This document shows positions 1 to 8,334 of a DNA stretch of 64,000 nucleotides, piece by piece. The notes beneath the pieces were generated by a model. The model saw only the letters and a program-made list of their open reading frames with translations, ran no database searches and was not told where the DNA came from. Both the position numbers and the translations under genes were made by a program. Origin of the DNA: Pedococcus sp031456495 (lineage in GTDB: Bacteria; Actinomycetota; Actinomycetes; Actinomycetales; Dermatophilaceae); NCBI RefSeq assembly GCF_031456495.1, contig NZ_JAVDUW010000001.1, positions 1,364,001 through 1,428,000 of the forward strand, written 5' to 3'. Within the stretch, counting starts at the first letter, position 1. The number at the start of each line of letters is the position of its first letter.

Positions 1-647
1 GCGTCGGGCGGGCCGAACATCATCAGCGCCGGCCACCAGAACCGGTCCACCGACTCCTGCACCATCGCCCGCTGCTCGTCGGTGCCGCGCATCATCGTCA
101 TGAGCAGCTCGTAGCCCTGCCGCTGGTGGAAGGACTCCTCCTTGCAGATGCGGATCATCGCCCGGCCGTACGGCCCGAAGGACGTTCGGCAGAGCGGCAC
201 CTGGTTGCAGATGGCCGCACCGTCGACGAGCCAGCCGATCGTGCCGACGTCGGCGTACGACAGGGTTGGGTAGTTGAAGATCGAGGAGTACTTCTGCCGC
301 CCGTCGACGAGCATCTCGGTGAGCTCCTGCCGGGAGACGCCGAGGGTCTCGCACGCGGAGTACAGGTAGAGCCCGTGTCCGGCCTCGTCCTGCACCTTGG
401 CGAGCAGGATCGCCTTGCGCCGCAGCGAGGGTGCCCGGGTGAGCCAGTTGCCCTCCGGCTGCATGCCGATGATCTCGGAGTGCGCGTGCTGGGCGACCTG
501 CCGGACCAGCGTCCTCCGGTAGCCCTCGGGCATCCAGTCCCGTGGCTCGATGCGGTCGCCGCGTGCGATGGTGGCGTCGAAGCCCGCCTCGTATGCCGCG
601 TCGTCGCCTGCCGCGTCGCCGCGGGTGCGTTCCGGAGCCGTCGTCAT
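1..647 (-). CDS. paaA: 1,2-phenylacetyl-CoA epoxidase subunit PaaA (3' end outside window)
   Basis: The first 215 codons of the catalytic alpha subunit of the ring 1,2-phenylacetyl-CoA epoxidase, a cytoplasmic diiron oxygenase that starts aerobic phenylacetate breakdown. I read the minus strand by eye: it starts MTTAPERTRG at 647 and includes the ferritin-like segments AKVQDEAGHG (an ExxH diiron signature) and CKEESFHQRQGYELL (a second ExxH). A GGGAGGA Shine-Dalgarno lies 5-6 bases upstream. The gene runs off the left edge, so the rest of a paaABCDE operon is presumably outside. It is divergent from paaZ across a palindromic operator, so the two are probably co-regulated. Identification is strong because both iron-binding motifs and the surrounding sequence are typical of PaaA. 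Confidence 0.93.
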   Translation of the reverse strand, partial: MTTAPERTRGDAAGDDAAYEAGFDATIARGDRIEPRDWMPEGYRRTLVRQVAQHAHSEIIGMQPEGNWLTRAPSLRRKAILLAKVQDEAGHGLYLYSACETLGVSRQELTEMLVDGRQKYSSIFNYPTLSYADVGTIGWLVDGAAICNQVPLCRTSFGPYGRAMIRICKEESFHQRQGYELLMTMMRGTDEQRAMVQESVDRFWWPALMMFGPPD

Positions 648-735
648 CGCGTCCTCCCGAGGGTGGTGGGAACCAGCATCCCCCGCCACGGCGAGGGAGC
701 ACAGCCGGTGGCACAGGGAATGGCCGCGCAGGCAT

Positions 736-757
736 TTACTGACCGAGCGGTCTGTAA
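736..757. promoter_or_regulatory. TetR-type operator between paaA and paaZ
   Basis: An inverted repeat with arms TTACTGACCG and CGGTCTGTAA around a 2-base centre; nine of ten positions pair. The ACCG-N2-CGGT core is typical of TetR-family operators of acyl-CoA catabolism (PaaR/FadR type). A TAATAG -10-like hexamer at 755-760 overlaps the right arm and lies 34 bases before paaZ, so a bound repressor would block paaZ and probably paaA. Which TetR protein binds is not known; the one at 2862-3548 and a PaaR outside the window are both candidates. Confidence 0.7.
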
Positions 758-793
758 TAGTGTGGCACGCACCGAGGGAGAGGACAACACCCC

Positions 794-2830
794 ATGTCGA
801 TGCTCGAGAGCTATGCCGCGGGCCGGTGGTTCCGCGCCTCCGACGAGGGCACCCCGCTGCGGGATGCCACGACCGGCGAGGAGGTCGCCCGGATCTCCTC
901 CACCGGCCTCGATGTCGGCGCGATGGTGGAGCACGCGCGCACGGTGGGCGGCCCCGCGCTGCGCGACCTGACCTTCCACGAGCGCTCGGCCCTCATCAAG
1001 GACCTCGCCAAGCACCTCACCGCGGGCAAGGACGAGTTCTACGAGCTCTCGACCCGTACGGGTGCCACGAAGCGCGACTCGGCCGTCGACATCGACGGCG
1101 GCTTCGGCACGCTCTTCTCCGTCGCGAGCAAGGGCACCCGCGAGATGCCGGCCGACACGGTCTACCTCGACGGCGGCCTCGAGCAGCTGGGGCGCCAGGG
1201 CCAGTTCGTCGGCCAGCACGTCTACACGACGCGGCCGGGCGTCGCGGTGCAGATCAACGCCTTCAACTTCCCGGTGTGGGGCATGCTCGAGAAGCTCGCG
1301 CCCGCCTTCATCGCCGGGGTGCCGAGCATCGTCAAGCCGGCCAGCCAGACGGCATACCTCACCGAGCTCGTGGTCCGCCGGATCATCGAGTCCGGCATCC
1401 TGCCCGAGGGGACGCTGCAGCTGCTCAGCGGCAGCGCGTCGGGCCTGCTCGACGCGCTCACGGTGCAGGACTCGGTCGCGTTCACGGGCTCGGCGCACAC
1501 GGCCGGCATCCTGCGCAGCCACCCGAACGTGCTGCACGGCGGTGTCCAGCTCGGCGTCGAGGCCGACTCGCTGAACTGCTCGGTCCTCGGCCCCGACGTG
1601 ACCGTCGACGACCCCGAGTTCGACCTGTTCGTCAAGGGCGTCGTCACCGAGATGACGGTCAAGGCCGGCCAGAAGTGCACCGCCATCCGGCGGGCCATCG
1701 TGCCCTCCAGCATGGCCGACGCGGTGGTCGAGGCGATCGGCGCCCGGCTGGCGAAGACCACCGTCGGCAACCCGGCCAACCCGGACGTGCGCATGGGCGC
1801 GCTCGCGTCGGTGGAGCAGCGCGACGAGGTGCGCAAGGCCATCGCCTCCCTGCAGGCGTCGTGCGACGTCGTCTGGGGCAACCCCGACTCGGCCGAGCTC
1901 GTCGACGCGGACTTCGCGGTCGGCGCCTTCCTCGCGCCCGTGCTGCTCCGGGCACGCGAGGGCGCGGTCGAGCCGCACGACGTCGAGCCGTTCGGCCCGG
2001 TGAGCACCGTCATCTCCTACGACACCGTCGACGAGGCGATCGCGCTGGCCGCCCGCGGCAAGGGCTCCCTGGTCGGCTCGCTCGTGACGCACGACCCGCA
2101 GGTCGCCCGCGACGTCACCCTCGGCCTCGCGCCGTGGCACGGGCGCATCCTCGTGCTCGACCGCGCCGCGGCGCCCGAGTCCACCGGCCACGGCTCGCCG
2201 CTGCCGATGCTCGTCCACGGAGGCCCCGGCCGCGCCGGTGGGGGCGAGGAGCTCGGCGGCGTCCGCGGCATCCTGCACCACATGCAGCGGACCGCGCTCC
2301 AGGGTTCCCCTGACATGCTCACAGCGATCACCGGTCGCTGGACCAAGGGGTCGCAGCGGCGCGTCGAGGAGGTCCACCCGTTCCGCAAGTCGTTGGCAGA
2401 GCTGCGGATCGGCGACACCGTGCAGTCGGCGTCGCGCCGGGTGACCCTCGAGGACATCGAGCACTTCGCCGAGTTCACGGGCGACACGTTCTACGCCCAC
2501 ACCGACGAGGCCGCGGCGCAGAAGAACGAGCTCTTCGGCGGGATCGTCGCGCACGGCTACCTCGTCGTCTCGCTCGCGGCCGGGCTGTTCGTCCAGCCCG
2601 ACCCGGGCCCGGTCCTGGCGAACTTCGGCGTCGACAACCTGCGCTTCCTCACCCCCGTGAAGGTCGACGACGAGATCTCGGTGCTGCTCACCGTCAAGCA
2701 GATCTCGCCGCGTCGCTCGGCGGACTACGGCGAGGTGCGCTGGGACGCCGTCGTGAGCAACGCCGCCGGCGAGCCGGTCGCGACCTACGACGTGCTGACC
2801 CTGGTGGCCAAGGAGCAGCCGCAGTACTGA
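794..2830 (+). CDS. paaZ: Bifunctional oxepin-CoA hydrolase / 3-oxo-5,6-dehydrosuberyl-CoA semialdehyde dehydrogenase PaaZ
   Basis: 678 residues, the usual full length. Residues 1 to about 505 form an aldehyde dehydrogenase domain with the catalytic cysteine in GQKCTAIRR (Cys295) and FTGSAHTA before it. Residues from about 535 form a MaoC-type hydratase domain with TGDTFYAHTDE and GGIVAHGYLVVSL. PaaZ opens the oxepin-CoA ring and oxidises the resulting aldehyde in the phenylacetate pathway. The ATG at 794 has GGGAGAGGA upstream. It is divergent from paaA and convergent with the TetR gene 31 bases downstream. No key residue is missing. Confidence 0.95.
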   Translation: MSMLESYAAGRWFRASDEGTPLRDATTGEEVARISSTGLDVGAMVEHARTVGGPALRDLTFHERSALIKDLAKHLTAGKDEFYELSTRTGATKRDSAVDIDGGFGTLFSVASKGTREMPADTVYLDGGLEQLGRQGQFVGQHVYTTRPGVAVQINAFNFPVWGMLEKLAPAFIAGVPSIVKPASQTAYLTELVVRRIIESGILPEGTLQLLSGSASGLLDALTVQDSVAFTGSAHTAGILRSHPNVLHGGVQLGVEADSLNCSVLGPDVTVDDPEFDLFVKGVVTEMTVKAGQKCTAIRRAIVPSSMADAVVEAIGARLAKTTVGNPANPDVRMGALASVEQRDEVRKAIASLQASCDVVWGNPDSAELVDADFAVGAFLAPVLLRAREGAVEPHDVEPFGPVSTVISYDTVDEAIALAARGKGSLVGSLVTHDPQVARDVTLGLAPWHGRILVLDRAAAPESTGHGSPLPMLVHGGPGRAGGGEELGGVRGILHHMQRTALQGSPDMLTAITGRWTKGSQRRVEEVHPFRKSLAELRIGDTVQSASRRVTLEDIEHFAEFTGDTFYAHTDEAAAQKNELFGGIVAHGYLVVSLAAGLFVQPDPGPVLANFGVDNLRFLTPVKVDDEISVLLTVKQISPRRSADYGEVRWDAVVSNAAGEPVATYDVLTLVAKEQPQY

Positions 2831-2861
2831 GGGGCGGGGCGGGTCCACGCCCGCTCCTCGT

Positions 2862-3548
2862 TCACCCCACCCTGGGGGACAGGCCTTCCCACGCCAGCGA
2901 GGTGAGCAGCTCGACGAGCTGCTCCTCGGGGATCGTCGGCCGGTCGAGCCAGCGGTGGGTCGCGAGCTGCACGAGGCCCACCACGGCATACGCCACGTGC
3001 TCGTCGTCGTCCGCGGGCTCGCCGCGGCGGGTGGCGAGCAGGGCGACGAGGGCCTGCGCGACGGCCGACTCCACTCCGCCGACGAAGTCACCGCCGTCGC
3101 CGAGTCCGTTGTGGGCGAAGGCGAAGCGGTAGAGGTCGCGGTCCTCGCGCACCGTCGCGACGTAGGCGCGGACGGCCGACGCCACGATGGCGCGGTCGTC
3201 GGCGGAGTCGAGCTCGAACGCCTCGGCGAGCCGTGGGAGGAACACGTCCTCGGCGGCGGACTCGAGGACGGCACGGAACAGGTCGTCCTTGTCCTTGAAG
3301 TGGCGGTAGACGACCGGCTTGCTCACTCCGGCCACAGCGCAGACGTCGTCGAGCCCGATCCGCGGGCCGTGCTGGCGGATCGCCGTGATGGCCGCCTGGA
3401 CGAACTCGCGACGCCGCTCCTCGCGGTGTGCCCGCCACCGCTCGGAGCGGCCGTCCGGTCGGACGCCCTCGGCGGCGACCGGCTGGGCCACCGAACCGGC
3501 GTCCGGCCGGGCGTCCCCCTTGACGGCGTCGCTCTTCATGTGAACCAT
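2862..3548 (-). CDS. TetR-family transcriptional regulator
   Basis: 228 residues. The N-terminal helix-turn-helix (about residues 35-85) includes GLDDVCAVAGVSKPVVYRHF and KDDLFRAVLE. The remainder is an all-helical ligand domain ending LAWEGLSPRVG. It diverges from the AurF-like oxygenase with only 41 bases between starts, the classic layout for a repressor controlling its neighbour and itself. It could also serve the paa operator at 736-757. Two in-frame ATGs exist (3548 and 3539); neither has a good Shine-Dalgarno, so the start is uncertain. Confidence 0.85.
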   Translation of the reverse strand: MVHMKSDAVKGDARPDAGSVAQPVAAEGVRPDGRSERWRAHREERRREFVQAAITAIRQHGPRIGLDDVCAVAGVSKPVVYRHFKDKDDLFRAVLESAAEDVFLPRLAEAFELDSADDRAIVASAVRAYVATVREDRDLYRFAFAHNGLGDGGDFVGGVESAVAQALVALLATRRGEPADDDEHVAYAVVGLVQLATHRWLDRPTIPEEQLVELLTSLAWEGLSPRVG

Positions 3549-3571
3549 GGTAGGCGTTACTCGGATTCACA
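3539..3571. promoter_or_regulatory. Possible operator in the tetR / aurF-like divergent promoter
   Basis: TGTGAA at 3539-3544 is mirrored by TTCACA at 3566-3571, 21 bases apart, spanning the whole divergent space. The arms are short and one lies in the first codons of the TetR gene, so this is only a candidate binding site. Confidence 0.25.
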
Positions 3572-3589
3572 CATATCCGGAGGAGCCTC

Positions 3590-4516
3590 ATGACCCCCAC
3601 GACGACCCCGGCGCCGGCCCTCGAGCGCGTGCGCCCACGGCACGACCGCGACACCACCGCGCGGCGGCTGCTCGCCTCCGCCGCGAAGACCTCGTACGAC
3701 CCGCAGAAGGACATCGACTGGTCCGAGCCGCTCGAACAGGGCCTGTTCGGCATGTCAGCGCAGTGGTCGACGCTGTACGCCACGCCGCTGTGGGACGAGC
3801 TGACGCCCGAGCAGCGGATCCGCCTCACCGAGCTGGAGTTCTGCTCGATCTCGGGGGTCGGCATCTGGTTCGAGATGATCCTGATGCAGATGATCCTGCG
3901 CGACGTGTACGACCAGGACCCCGCGACGCCGCACGTGCAGTTCGCGCTGACCGAGATCGCCGACGAGTGCCGCCACTCGGTCATGTTCGCCCGGACGGCG
4001 GAGAAGTTCGGCGCCCGGTCGTACCAGCCCACCGGGCTCGACCACCAGCTCGGCCGGCTATTCAAGACCCTCGCCACCGGGCCGTCGCTCTACGCCTCGA
4101 TCCTCGTCGCCGAGGAGGTGCTCGACATCTTCCAGCGGGAGGTCATCGACGACGAGCAGGTCCAGCCGCTCACCCGCGCCGTCAGCCGGATCCACGTCGT
4201 GGAGGAGGCACGGCACATGCGGTTCGCGCGCGACGAGATCGCGCGCCGCGCCGAGACGATGGGCCGCGCCGAGCGGGGCCGCCAACGCCTGGTGCTCGGG
4301 ATCGTCGCCAACATCATCATCCACAACCTCGTCCAGCCCGAGGTGTATGCCGAGGTGGGCCTCGACCCCGACGTCGCCGTGCGCGTCGCGAGGGCCAACG
4401 AGCACCACACCGCCAAGCTGCGCGGCGCCGCCGAGAACCTCACGTCCTTCCTCACCGACTGCGGGCTCGTCGGCGGCCCGTCGGCCCGCCTCTGGCGGCG
4501 CGCCCGGCTGGTCTGA
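3590..4516 (+). CDS. AurF-like diiron oxygenase
   Basis: 308 residues, similar in size and motif layout to the AurF (p-aminobenzoate N-oxygenase) family of ferritin-like diiron enzymes. ExxH iron ligands are visible at Glu126/His129 (ADECRHS) and Glu206/His209 (EEARHMRF), with a further Glu-containing helix in ELEFCSISGVGIWFEM. GGAGGAG sits 4 bases before the ATG. In this family such enzymes oxidise amines or act on lipid-linked substrates; the substrate here cannot be read from sequence. Controlled most likely by the divergent TetR gene. Its last codons lie inside an imperfect 39-base duplication (4506-4610). Confidence 0.85.
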   Translation: MTPTTTPAPALERVRPRHDRDTTARRLLASAAKTSYDPQKDIDWSEPLEQGLFGMSAQWSTLYATPLWDELTPEQRIRLTELEFCSISGVGIWFEMILMQMILRDVYDQDPATPHVQFALTEIADECRHSVMFARTAEKFGARSYQPTGLDHQLGRLFKTLATGPSLYASILVAEEVLDIFQREVIDDEQVQPLTRAVSRIHVVEEARHMRFARDEIARRAETMGRAERGRQRLVLGIVANIIIHNLVQPEVYAEVGLDPDVAVRVARANEHHTAKLRGAAENLTSFLTDCGLVGGPSARLWRRARLV

Positions 4517-4610
4517 GCCGCTGCTCCGGCGTGTCGGGGGCGCTTCGCCGGCGTGTCGGGAGCGCTTCGCCGGCTGGTCCGAACCGCTGCGCCGGCGTGT
4601 CAGGGGCGCT
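4506..4610. repeat. Imperfect 39-base direct repeat at the 3' end of the AurF-like gene
   Basis: Bases 4506-4544 and 4572-4610 match at 35 of 39 positions. A shorter copy of the GCTTCGCCGGCGTGTCGGG part lies between them, giving a tandem-like array. The first copy contains the last codons and stop of the oxygenase gene; the second is intergenic, just before the tRNA promoter. It looks like a local duplication of the gene's 3' end. Confidence 0.8.
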
Positions 4611-4679
4611 CCTCCGATGGGCTATGATCGTCCGGTCGCGGCGGGCCACCCCGTCGCGATGGTGCGCCCGGCGCACCAC

Positions 4680-4756
4680 GGCCAGGTAGCTCAGTTGGTA
4701 CGAGCGTCCGACTGAAAATCGGAAGGTCGGCGGTTCGACCCCGCCCCTGGCCACCA
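4680..4756 (+). tRNA. tRNA-Phe (anticodon GAA)
   Basis: Full cloverleaf. Acceptor GGCCAGG (4680-4686) pairs with CCTGGCC (4746-4752), followed by A and an encoded CCA. D stem is GCTC/GAGC. The anticodon stem TCCGA/TCGGA closes the loop CTGAAAA, which carries GAA. T stem is GGCGG/CCGCC with TTCGACC. A TATGAT -10-like element at 4623-4628 is a plausible promoter. Confidence 0.97.
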
Positions 4757-4760
4757 CAGG

Positions 4761-4790
4761 ACCCGCAGGCCGGCGAACCGGCCCGCGGGT
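4761..4790 (+). terminator. Hairpin terminator after tRNA-Phe
   Basis: ACCCGC...GCGGGT encloses GCCGG-CGAA-CCGGC, four bases after the tRNA CCA, followed by TTTCG. A strong stem with a weak T tail, as often seen in GC-rich actinobacteria. Confidence 0.75.
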
Positions 4791-4881
4791 TTCGTGCTTC
4801 CCGGGGCCTGGTGCGTCGTCCCGCCAGCCGCGCCCACGTGCCCGCTGCCGCCCGCCGCCCCGTTCGCCGCTCCTCGTCCAC

Positions 4882-4893
4882 TGACATTTGTCA
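4882..4893. promoter_or_regulatory. Short palindrome TGACATTTGTCA
   Basis: A perfect inverted repeat, TGACA-TT-TGTCA, in the 281-base space before the membrane protein gene at 5038. It could be an operator or part of a promoter (TTGTCA as a -35). No regulator is identifiable. Confidence 0.3.
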
Positions 4894-5037
4894 CGCAATT
4901 CCCGAGTCGCGTCCGAGGCGTCCCACCGCGCTCCTACCGTGGTCGACGTCGGGGGCCGGCCGGAGCAGGCCCACAGAGGCTGTCGGCCGCGGACGCGCAC
5001 GTCCTCGGCTCGCCGACCGGGGTGCCTTGGGGGCAGC

Positions 5038-5661
5038 ATGATCACGGAGGACCAGTCGCCGCCCGATCGCCGGCAGAGGTGGAAGTCGTACGGGTACGGC
5101 CCCGAGGTCAGGCGGCAGTTCCTGCTCACCTACGCGTTCTTCGGTTCGTTCCTGATGGTGCTGGTCTACGAGGCCGTCACCTCGCTCGAGCACCACTCGT
5201 GGGTGGGCGCGGCGGCAGGAGCCTGTGCGGCGTGGCTCGCCTTCTACCTCGGCAGAGCCGTCTACCGGCACCTGTGGCTCATGACGCACCGCGAGGTCGT
5301 CCCCGTCACGCCGCACAGCCCCGACCCCGCGAGCCGGGCCTGGGTGTGGTCTGCCGTGCGCCAGCGGCGGGTGGTGGGGCCCGAGGAGAGGGCAGTGGCG
5401 AGCACGGCGGCGCGCAAGGTGCTGTGGAATCCGTGGCAGAAGGTGCTGAACGTCGTCGCGCCGGCGTACTTCGCGGTGCGGATCCTCGTCCACCTCGACA
5501 ACAGCCGTCTGACCGTCATGAGCGTCACGTGGTCCCTCATCGGCCTGGCGTTGGTGTGCGGCAGCCAGCTCGCGTGGGTGCCGCAGGCCCGGCTCCGTCG
5601 GTGGATGGACGCCAACTCGCTGTTGCCGGGACAGGCCGGCCCGCTGGAACCCCCTCGGTGA
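5038..5661 (+). CDS. Hypothetical membrane protein with about four helices
   Basis: 207 residues from the ATG at 5038, chosen because the upstream in-frame extension (back to 4888) has no hydrophobic or conserved character and covers the probable promoter region. Hydrophobic segments are FLLTYAFFGSFLMVLVYEAV, VGAAAGACAAWLAFYLG, a weaker one near VVAPAYFAVRILVHL, and VTWSLIGLALVCGSQLAWV. The N-terminus and the 105-140 region are charged and probably cytoplasmic. I recognise no family. It lies between tRNA-Phe and the GT-C gene with 28 bases to the latter. Confidence 0.6.
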   Translation: MITEDQSPPDRRQRWKSYGYGPEVRRQFLLTYAFFGSFLMVLVYEAVTSLEHHSWVGAAAGACAAWLAFYLGRAVYRHLWLMTHREVVPVTPHSPDPASRAWVWSAVRQRRVVGPEERAVASTAARKVLWNPWQKVLNVVAPAYFAVRILVHLDNSRLTVMSVTWSLIGLALVCGSQLAWVPQARLRRWMDANSLLPGQAGPLEPPR

Positions 5662-5689
5662 CGACGCCCGCCGGGGCTACTGTCGGCGC

Positions 5690-7285
5690 ATGACAGCGGC
5701 TTCGGCGGTGCCGTCCTCCCTCTCTGGGTCGAGGACTCGCCGCACCATCGCCCAGCTGTCCCGGCGACACCTGCTCCTGGTCGCGATGGCCGTCGGGGTG
5801 CTCGCCGTCGCCGTCCGGGTCGGGACGATCCTGCGCGGCGGGGGGCCGCATGCCCTGTCCGTCTTCTACGACGACGGCGTCTACTACGCGGCGGCGAGCG
5901 CCGTGGCGTTCGGCCGTCTGCCGTACCGGGACTTCGTCCTGCTGCACCCACCCGGCATCGTGTGGGCGCTGCTGCCGTTCGCGTGGGTGGGCCGGCTGAC
6001 GAGCGACTCGGACGGGATGGCGGCCGCTCGGCTCGCCTGGGCGTTCCTGGGCGGCCTGAACGCTGCTCTCGTGGTGGTCGTCACGCGTCGGTTCGGCCTC
6101 GTGGCGGCGCTTGCCGGCGGCGCCTTCTACGCGTTGTGGCCCACCGCGATCCGCGCCGAGTCCGGTCCGTTGCTGGAACCGTTGGGCACCCTGGCGCTGC
6201 TCTCCGCCTTGGCGCTGCTCTCGGCCCGCGGCGTCGCCGACCGCCGTGGCGTGCAGGTGGCCGCCGGTGCCGCGCTGGGCCTGGCCCTCGTGGTGAAGAT
6301 CTGGTGGGCCGTACCGGTGCTAATCGTCCTCGGCTACGTCGCGGTCCGGTACCGGGGCCGCGCGCTGCTGCGGGTGACGCTGGGCGCAGCGACGTCGGCG
6401 TCCGTGGTGTGCCTGCCCTTCTTCCTCGAGGCGCCGGGGACCATGTGGCGGATGGTCGTGCTCGACCAGCTGGGCCGGGGCCGGGTCTCGGACACCGCCC
6501 TCGAACGCCTCAGCCAGATCGGCGGCGCGGAGACGTTCAAGCTGCTGGGGCGCAGCGCCGCCCAGGTGGCCGGCACGGGTTGGCTCGTGCTCGTGGTCCT
6601 CGCCGTCGCGTGCGCCCTGGCCGCGTGGGGGTCGGTGGAGGGGCGGCTCTTCGCGGTGCTCACGGTGTCGGTCGTGGCCGTGCTCCTGACGGCCCCGTCG
6701 TTCTTCGGGTTCTACGCCGCGTTCGCGGCGCCGGTGTTCGCGCTCGTGGTGCCCGCCGCGATCCACGGCGCGGCACGGCTGGTCCCCAGCCCCGCGGCAT
6801 ACCGCAGCCCGCGCAAGCGGTCCGCCGTGACGGTGGCCGCCATCGCCGGCTTGTCCCTGGTGGTCGGTGCGGTCGAGGGCAGCGCGTATGCCGCGGGCAA
6901 GCCGTTCCCCGAGCGCCGGCTGGACCGCGTCGTGGCCTCGACCCGCTGTGTCACCTCGGACTCACCGTGGGGGCTCATCGAGCTCAACGCCCTGTCGAAG
7001 GACTTCCGGGACGGCTGCCGGGTCGAGATCGACGTCAGCGGGGTCACCCACGACAGGCTCCACCTCACCCGGGCCAACGGCAGCGAGGTCGCACGCTCCG
7101 GGAACGCCAGCTGGCGGCGGTACCTGCTGACCTACCTGCGCAGCGGGCAGGCGACCATCATCATGCGCGCACCGAGTGGCGACGGGATCACCGGCAAGGA
7201 GCGCACGGTCATCGACGCCTGGCCCGTGCTCGGCCGCGCAGACGGGTACGTGGTCCGCGACCCCGCCGCGGGACCGACGAAGTAG
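5690..7285 (+). CDS. Polytopic membrane glycosyltransferase-like protein (GT-C fold)
   Basis: 531 residues with about 10-11 hydrophobic segments. The first extracytoplasmic loop carries YDDGVYYAAASAVAFG and LPYRDFVLLHPPG. Acidic DD/DE residues followed by a Tyr-rich helix and an HPPG motif are typical of ArnT/PMT-like polyprenyl-phosphate sugar transferases. These enzymes move a sugar from a lipid-linked donor to a protein or lipid outside the membrane; donor and acceptor are unknown here. A soluble tail of about 100 residues follows the last helix. A -10-like TACTGT ends 6 bases before the ATG, so the mRNA may be leaderless. It is convergent with the LysR gene. Confidence 0.75.
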   Translation: MTAASAVPSSLSGSRTRRTIAQLSRRHLLLVAMAVGVLAVAVRVGTILRGGGPHALSVFYDDGVYYAAASAVAFGRLPYRDFVLLHPPGIVWALLPFAWVGRLTSDSDGMAAARLAWAFLGGLNAALVVVVTRRFGLVAALAGGAFYALWPTAIRAESGPLLEPLGTLALLSALALLSARGVADRRGVQVAAGAALGLALVVKIWWAVPVLIVLGYVAVRYRGRALLRVTLGAATSASVVCLPFFLEAPGTMWRMVVLDQLGRGRVSDTALERLSQIGGAETFKLLGRSAAQVAGTGWLVLVVLAVACALAAWGSVEGRLFAVLTVSVVAVLLTAPSFFGFYAAFAAPVFALVVPAAIHGAARLVPSPAAYRSPRKRSAVTVAAIAGLSLVVGAVEGSAYAAGKPFPERRLDRVVASTRCVTSDSPWGLIELNALSKDFRDGCRVEIDVSGVTHDRLHLTRANGSEVARSGNASWRRYLLTYLRSGQATIIMRAPSGDGITGKERTVIDAWPVLGRADGYVVRDPAAGPTK

Positions 7286-7307
7286 GCCCGCCGCTGGCCG
7301 CCACTCC

Positions 7308-8240
7308 TCAGGCGTCGTCGCGGGCCGCCACTCGTGAGCCGTCGCGGCGGGCCACGGCGACGAAGTCCGCGGCGTGGCCGACCGGCCGCCGGCCACCGGC
7401 CCAGACCGCCCGCAGCCGGCGTCGCATCGACAGGTCCTGCACCGGGACGACCACCAGGTCGCCGGCCGCCACGGCGTCGACGACGGCCAGTCGGCTGAGC
7501 ACGGCCGGTGCGGTCCCGGCCGTCGCGGCGACCCTGACGGCGGTGTTGCTCGACAGCGCCTGCGCCGGCTCCACGAGGGTCAGGCCGCGGGCCCGGAATG
7601 CCTCCACCAGCGTCTGGAGGGTCCCGGAACCCTCCTCGCGCACCACCAGTGCGGTCCGCGCCAGCTCCTCCGCCGTCACGGGGTGGGCCCGGCGGCGCGT
7701 CCAGGGGTGGCCCGGCGCGACCACGACCACCAGCTCGTCGGTCGCCACCGTCGCCGAGCTGAGGCCACGCGGCGCGCCAGCGGTCTCGACGAACCCGAGG
7801 TCGCGGCTGCCGTCGCGCACCGCCTCCACCACGCCGGCCGAGTTGAGGACGGCGAGGTTGACGTCGACGTCACCGTGCTCGCGCCGGAAGGCTGCCAGCC
7901 ACCGCGGCACGAGGTGCTCCGCGGTCGTCATGCTCGCCGCGAGCGCCAGGTGCGAGTTCCGTTCTGCCCGAAGGGCAGCGGTCGCCAGCCGCAGCCGGTC
8001 GGCGGCGGCCAGGACGTCCCGCGCCCAGTCGACGTAGAGTGACCCCTCCGGCGTCAGCACGGAGCCACGGCTCGAGCGCGTCACCAGGGTCAGGCCCAGC
8101 CGGCGCTCCAGCCGCGTAATGCTGGTGCTGGCGCTGGGCTGCGAGACGCCCAGGCGTGCTGAGGCGGCACCGATGCTGCCGACCTCCGCCACGGCTACCA
8201 GCAGCTCGAGCACCTCGAGGTCGGGCCAGCGAGCGCTCAA
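7308..8240 (-). CDS. LysR-family transcriptional regulator
   Basis: 310 residues from a TTG start at 8240, which has GGGAGG at the right spacing. The N-terminal winged helix-turn-helix reads SIGAASARLGVSQPSASTSI, followed by the family linker RRLGLTLVTRSSRG. The C-terminal periplasmic-binding-like domain includes VAPGHPW and the effector-binding EEGSGT region. It is divergent from a YeiH transporter across a perfect palindrome, the usual LysR arrangement, and probably controls that gene in response to a small anion. Confidence 0.9.
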   Translation of the reverse strand: MSARWPDLEVLELLVAVAEVGSIGAASARLGVSQPSASTSITRLERRLGLTLVTRSSRGSVLTPEGSLYVDWARDVLAAADRLRLATAALRAERNSHLALAASMTTAEHLVPRWLAAFRREHGDVDVNLAVLNSAGVVEAVRDGSRDLGFVETAGAPRGLSSATVATDELVVVVAPGHPWTRRRAHPVTAEELARTALVVREEGSGTLQTLVEAFRARGLTLVEPAQALSSNTAVRVAATAGTAPAVLSRLAVVDAVAAGDLVVVPVQDLSMRRRLRAVWAGGRRPVGHAADFVAVARRDGSRVAARDDA

Positions 8241-8260
8241 CCCAAACCTCCCGTCCCAGC

Positions 8261-8277
8261 CATAGCCGACGGCTATG
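8261..8277. promoter_or_regulatory. LysR operator, perfect 17-base palindrome
   Basis: CATAGCCGACGGCTATG is a perfect palindrome containing the LysR T-N11-A box (T8263 to A8275). It lies 20 bases upstream of the LysR TTG start, between the two divergent genes. Confidence 0.8.
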
Positions 8278-8334
8278 AGTGTATGCCGGATTGCCCGGTA
8301 CCCGCCGGCGGCGGACTCCGCGACGGTGGTCACC

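Noticed and set aside
644..3274. Very long minus-strand open frame across paaZ
   Set aside because: It is the shadow of paaZ in GC-rich DNA; the translation is low-complexity Arg/Gly/Ala with no domain.
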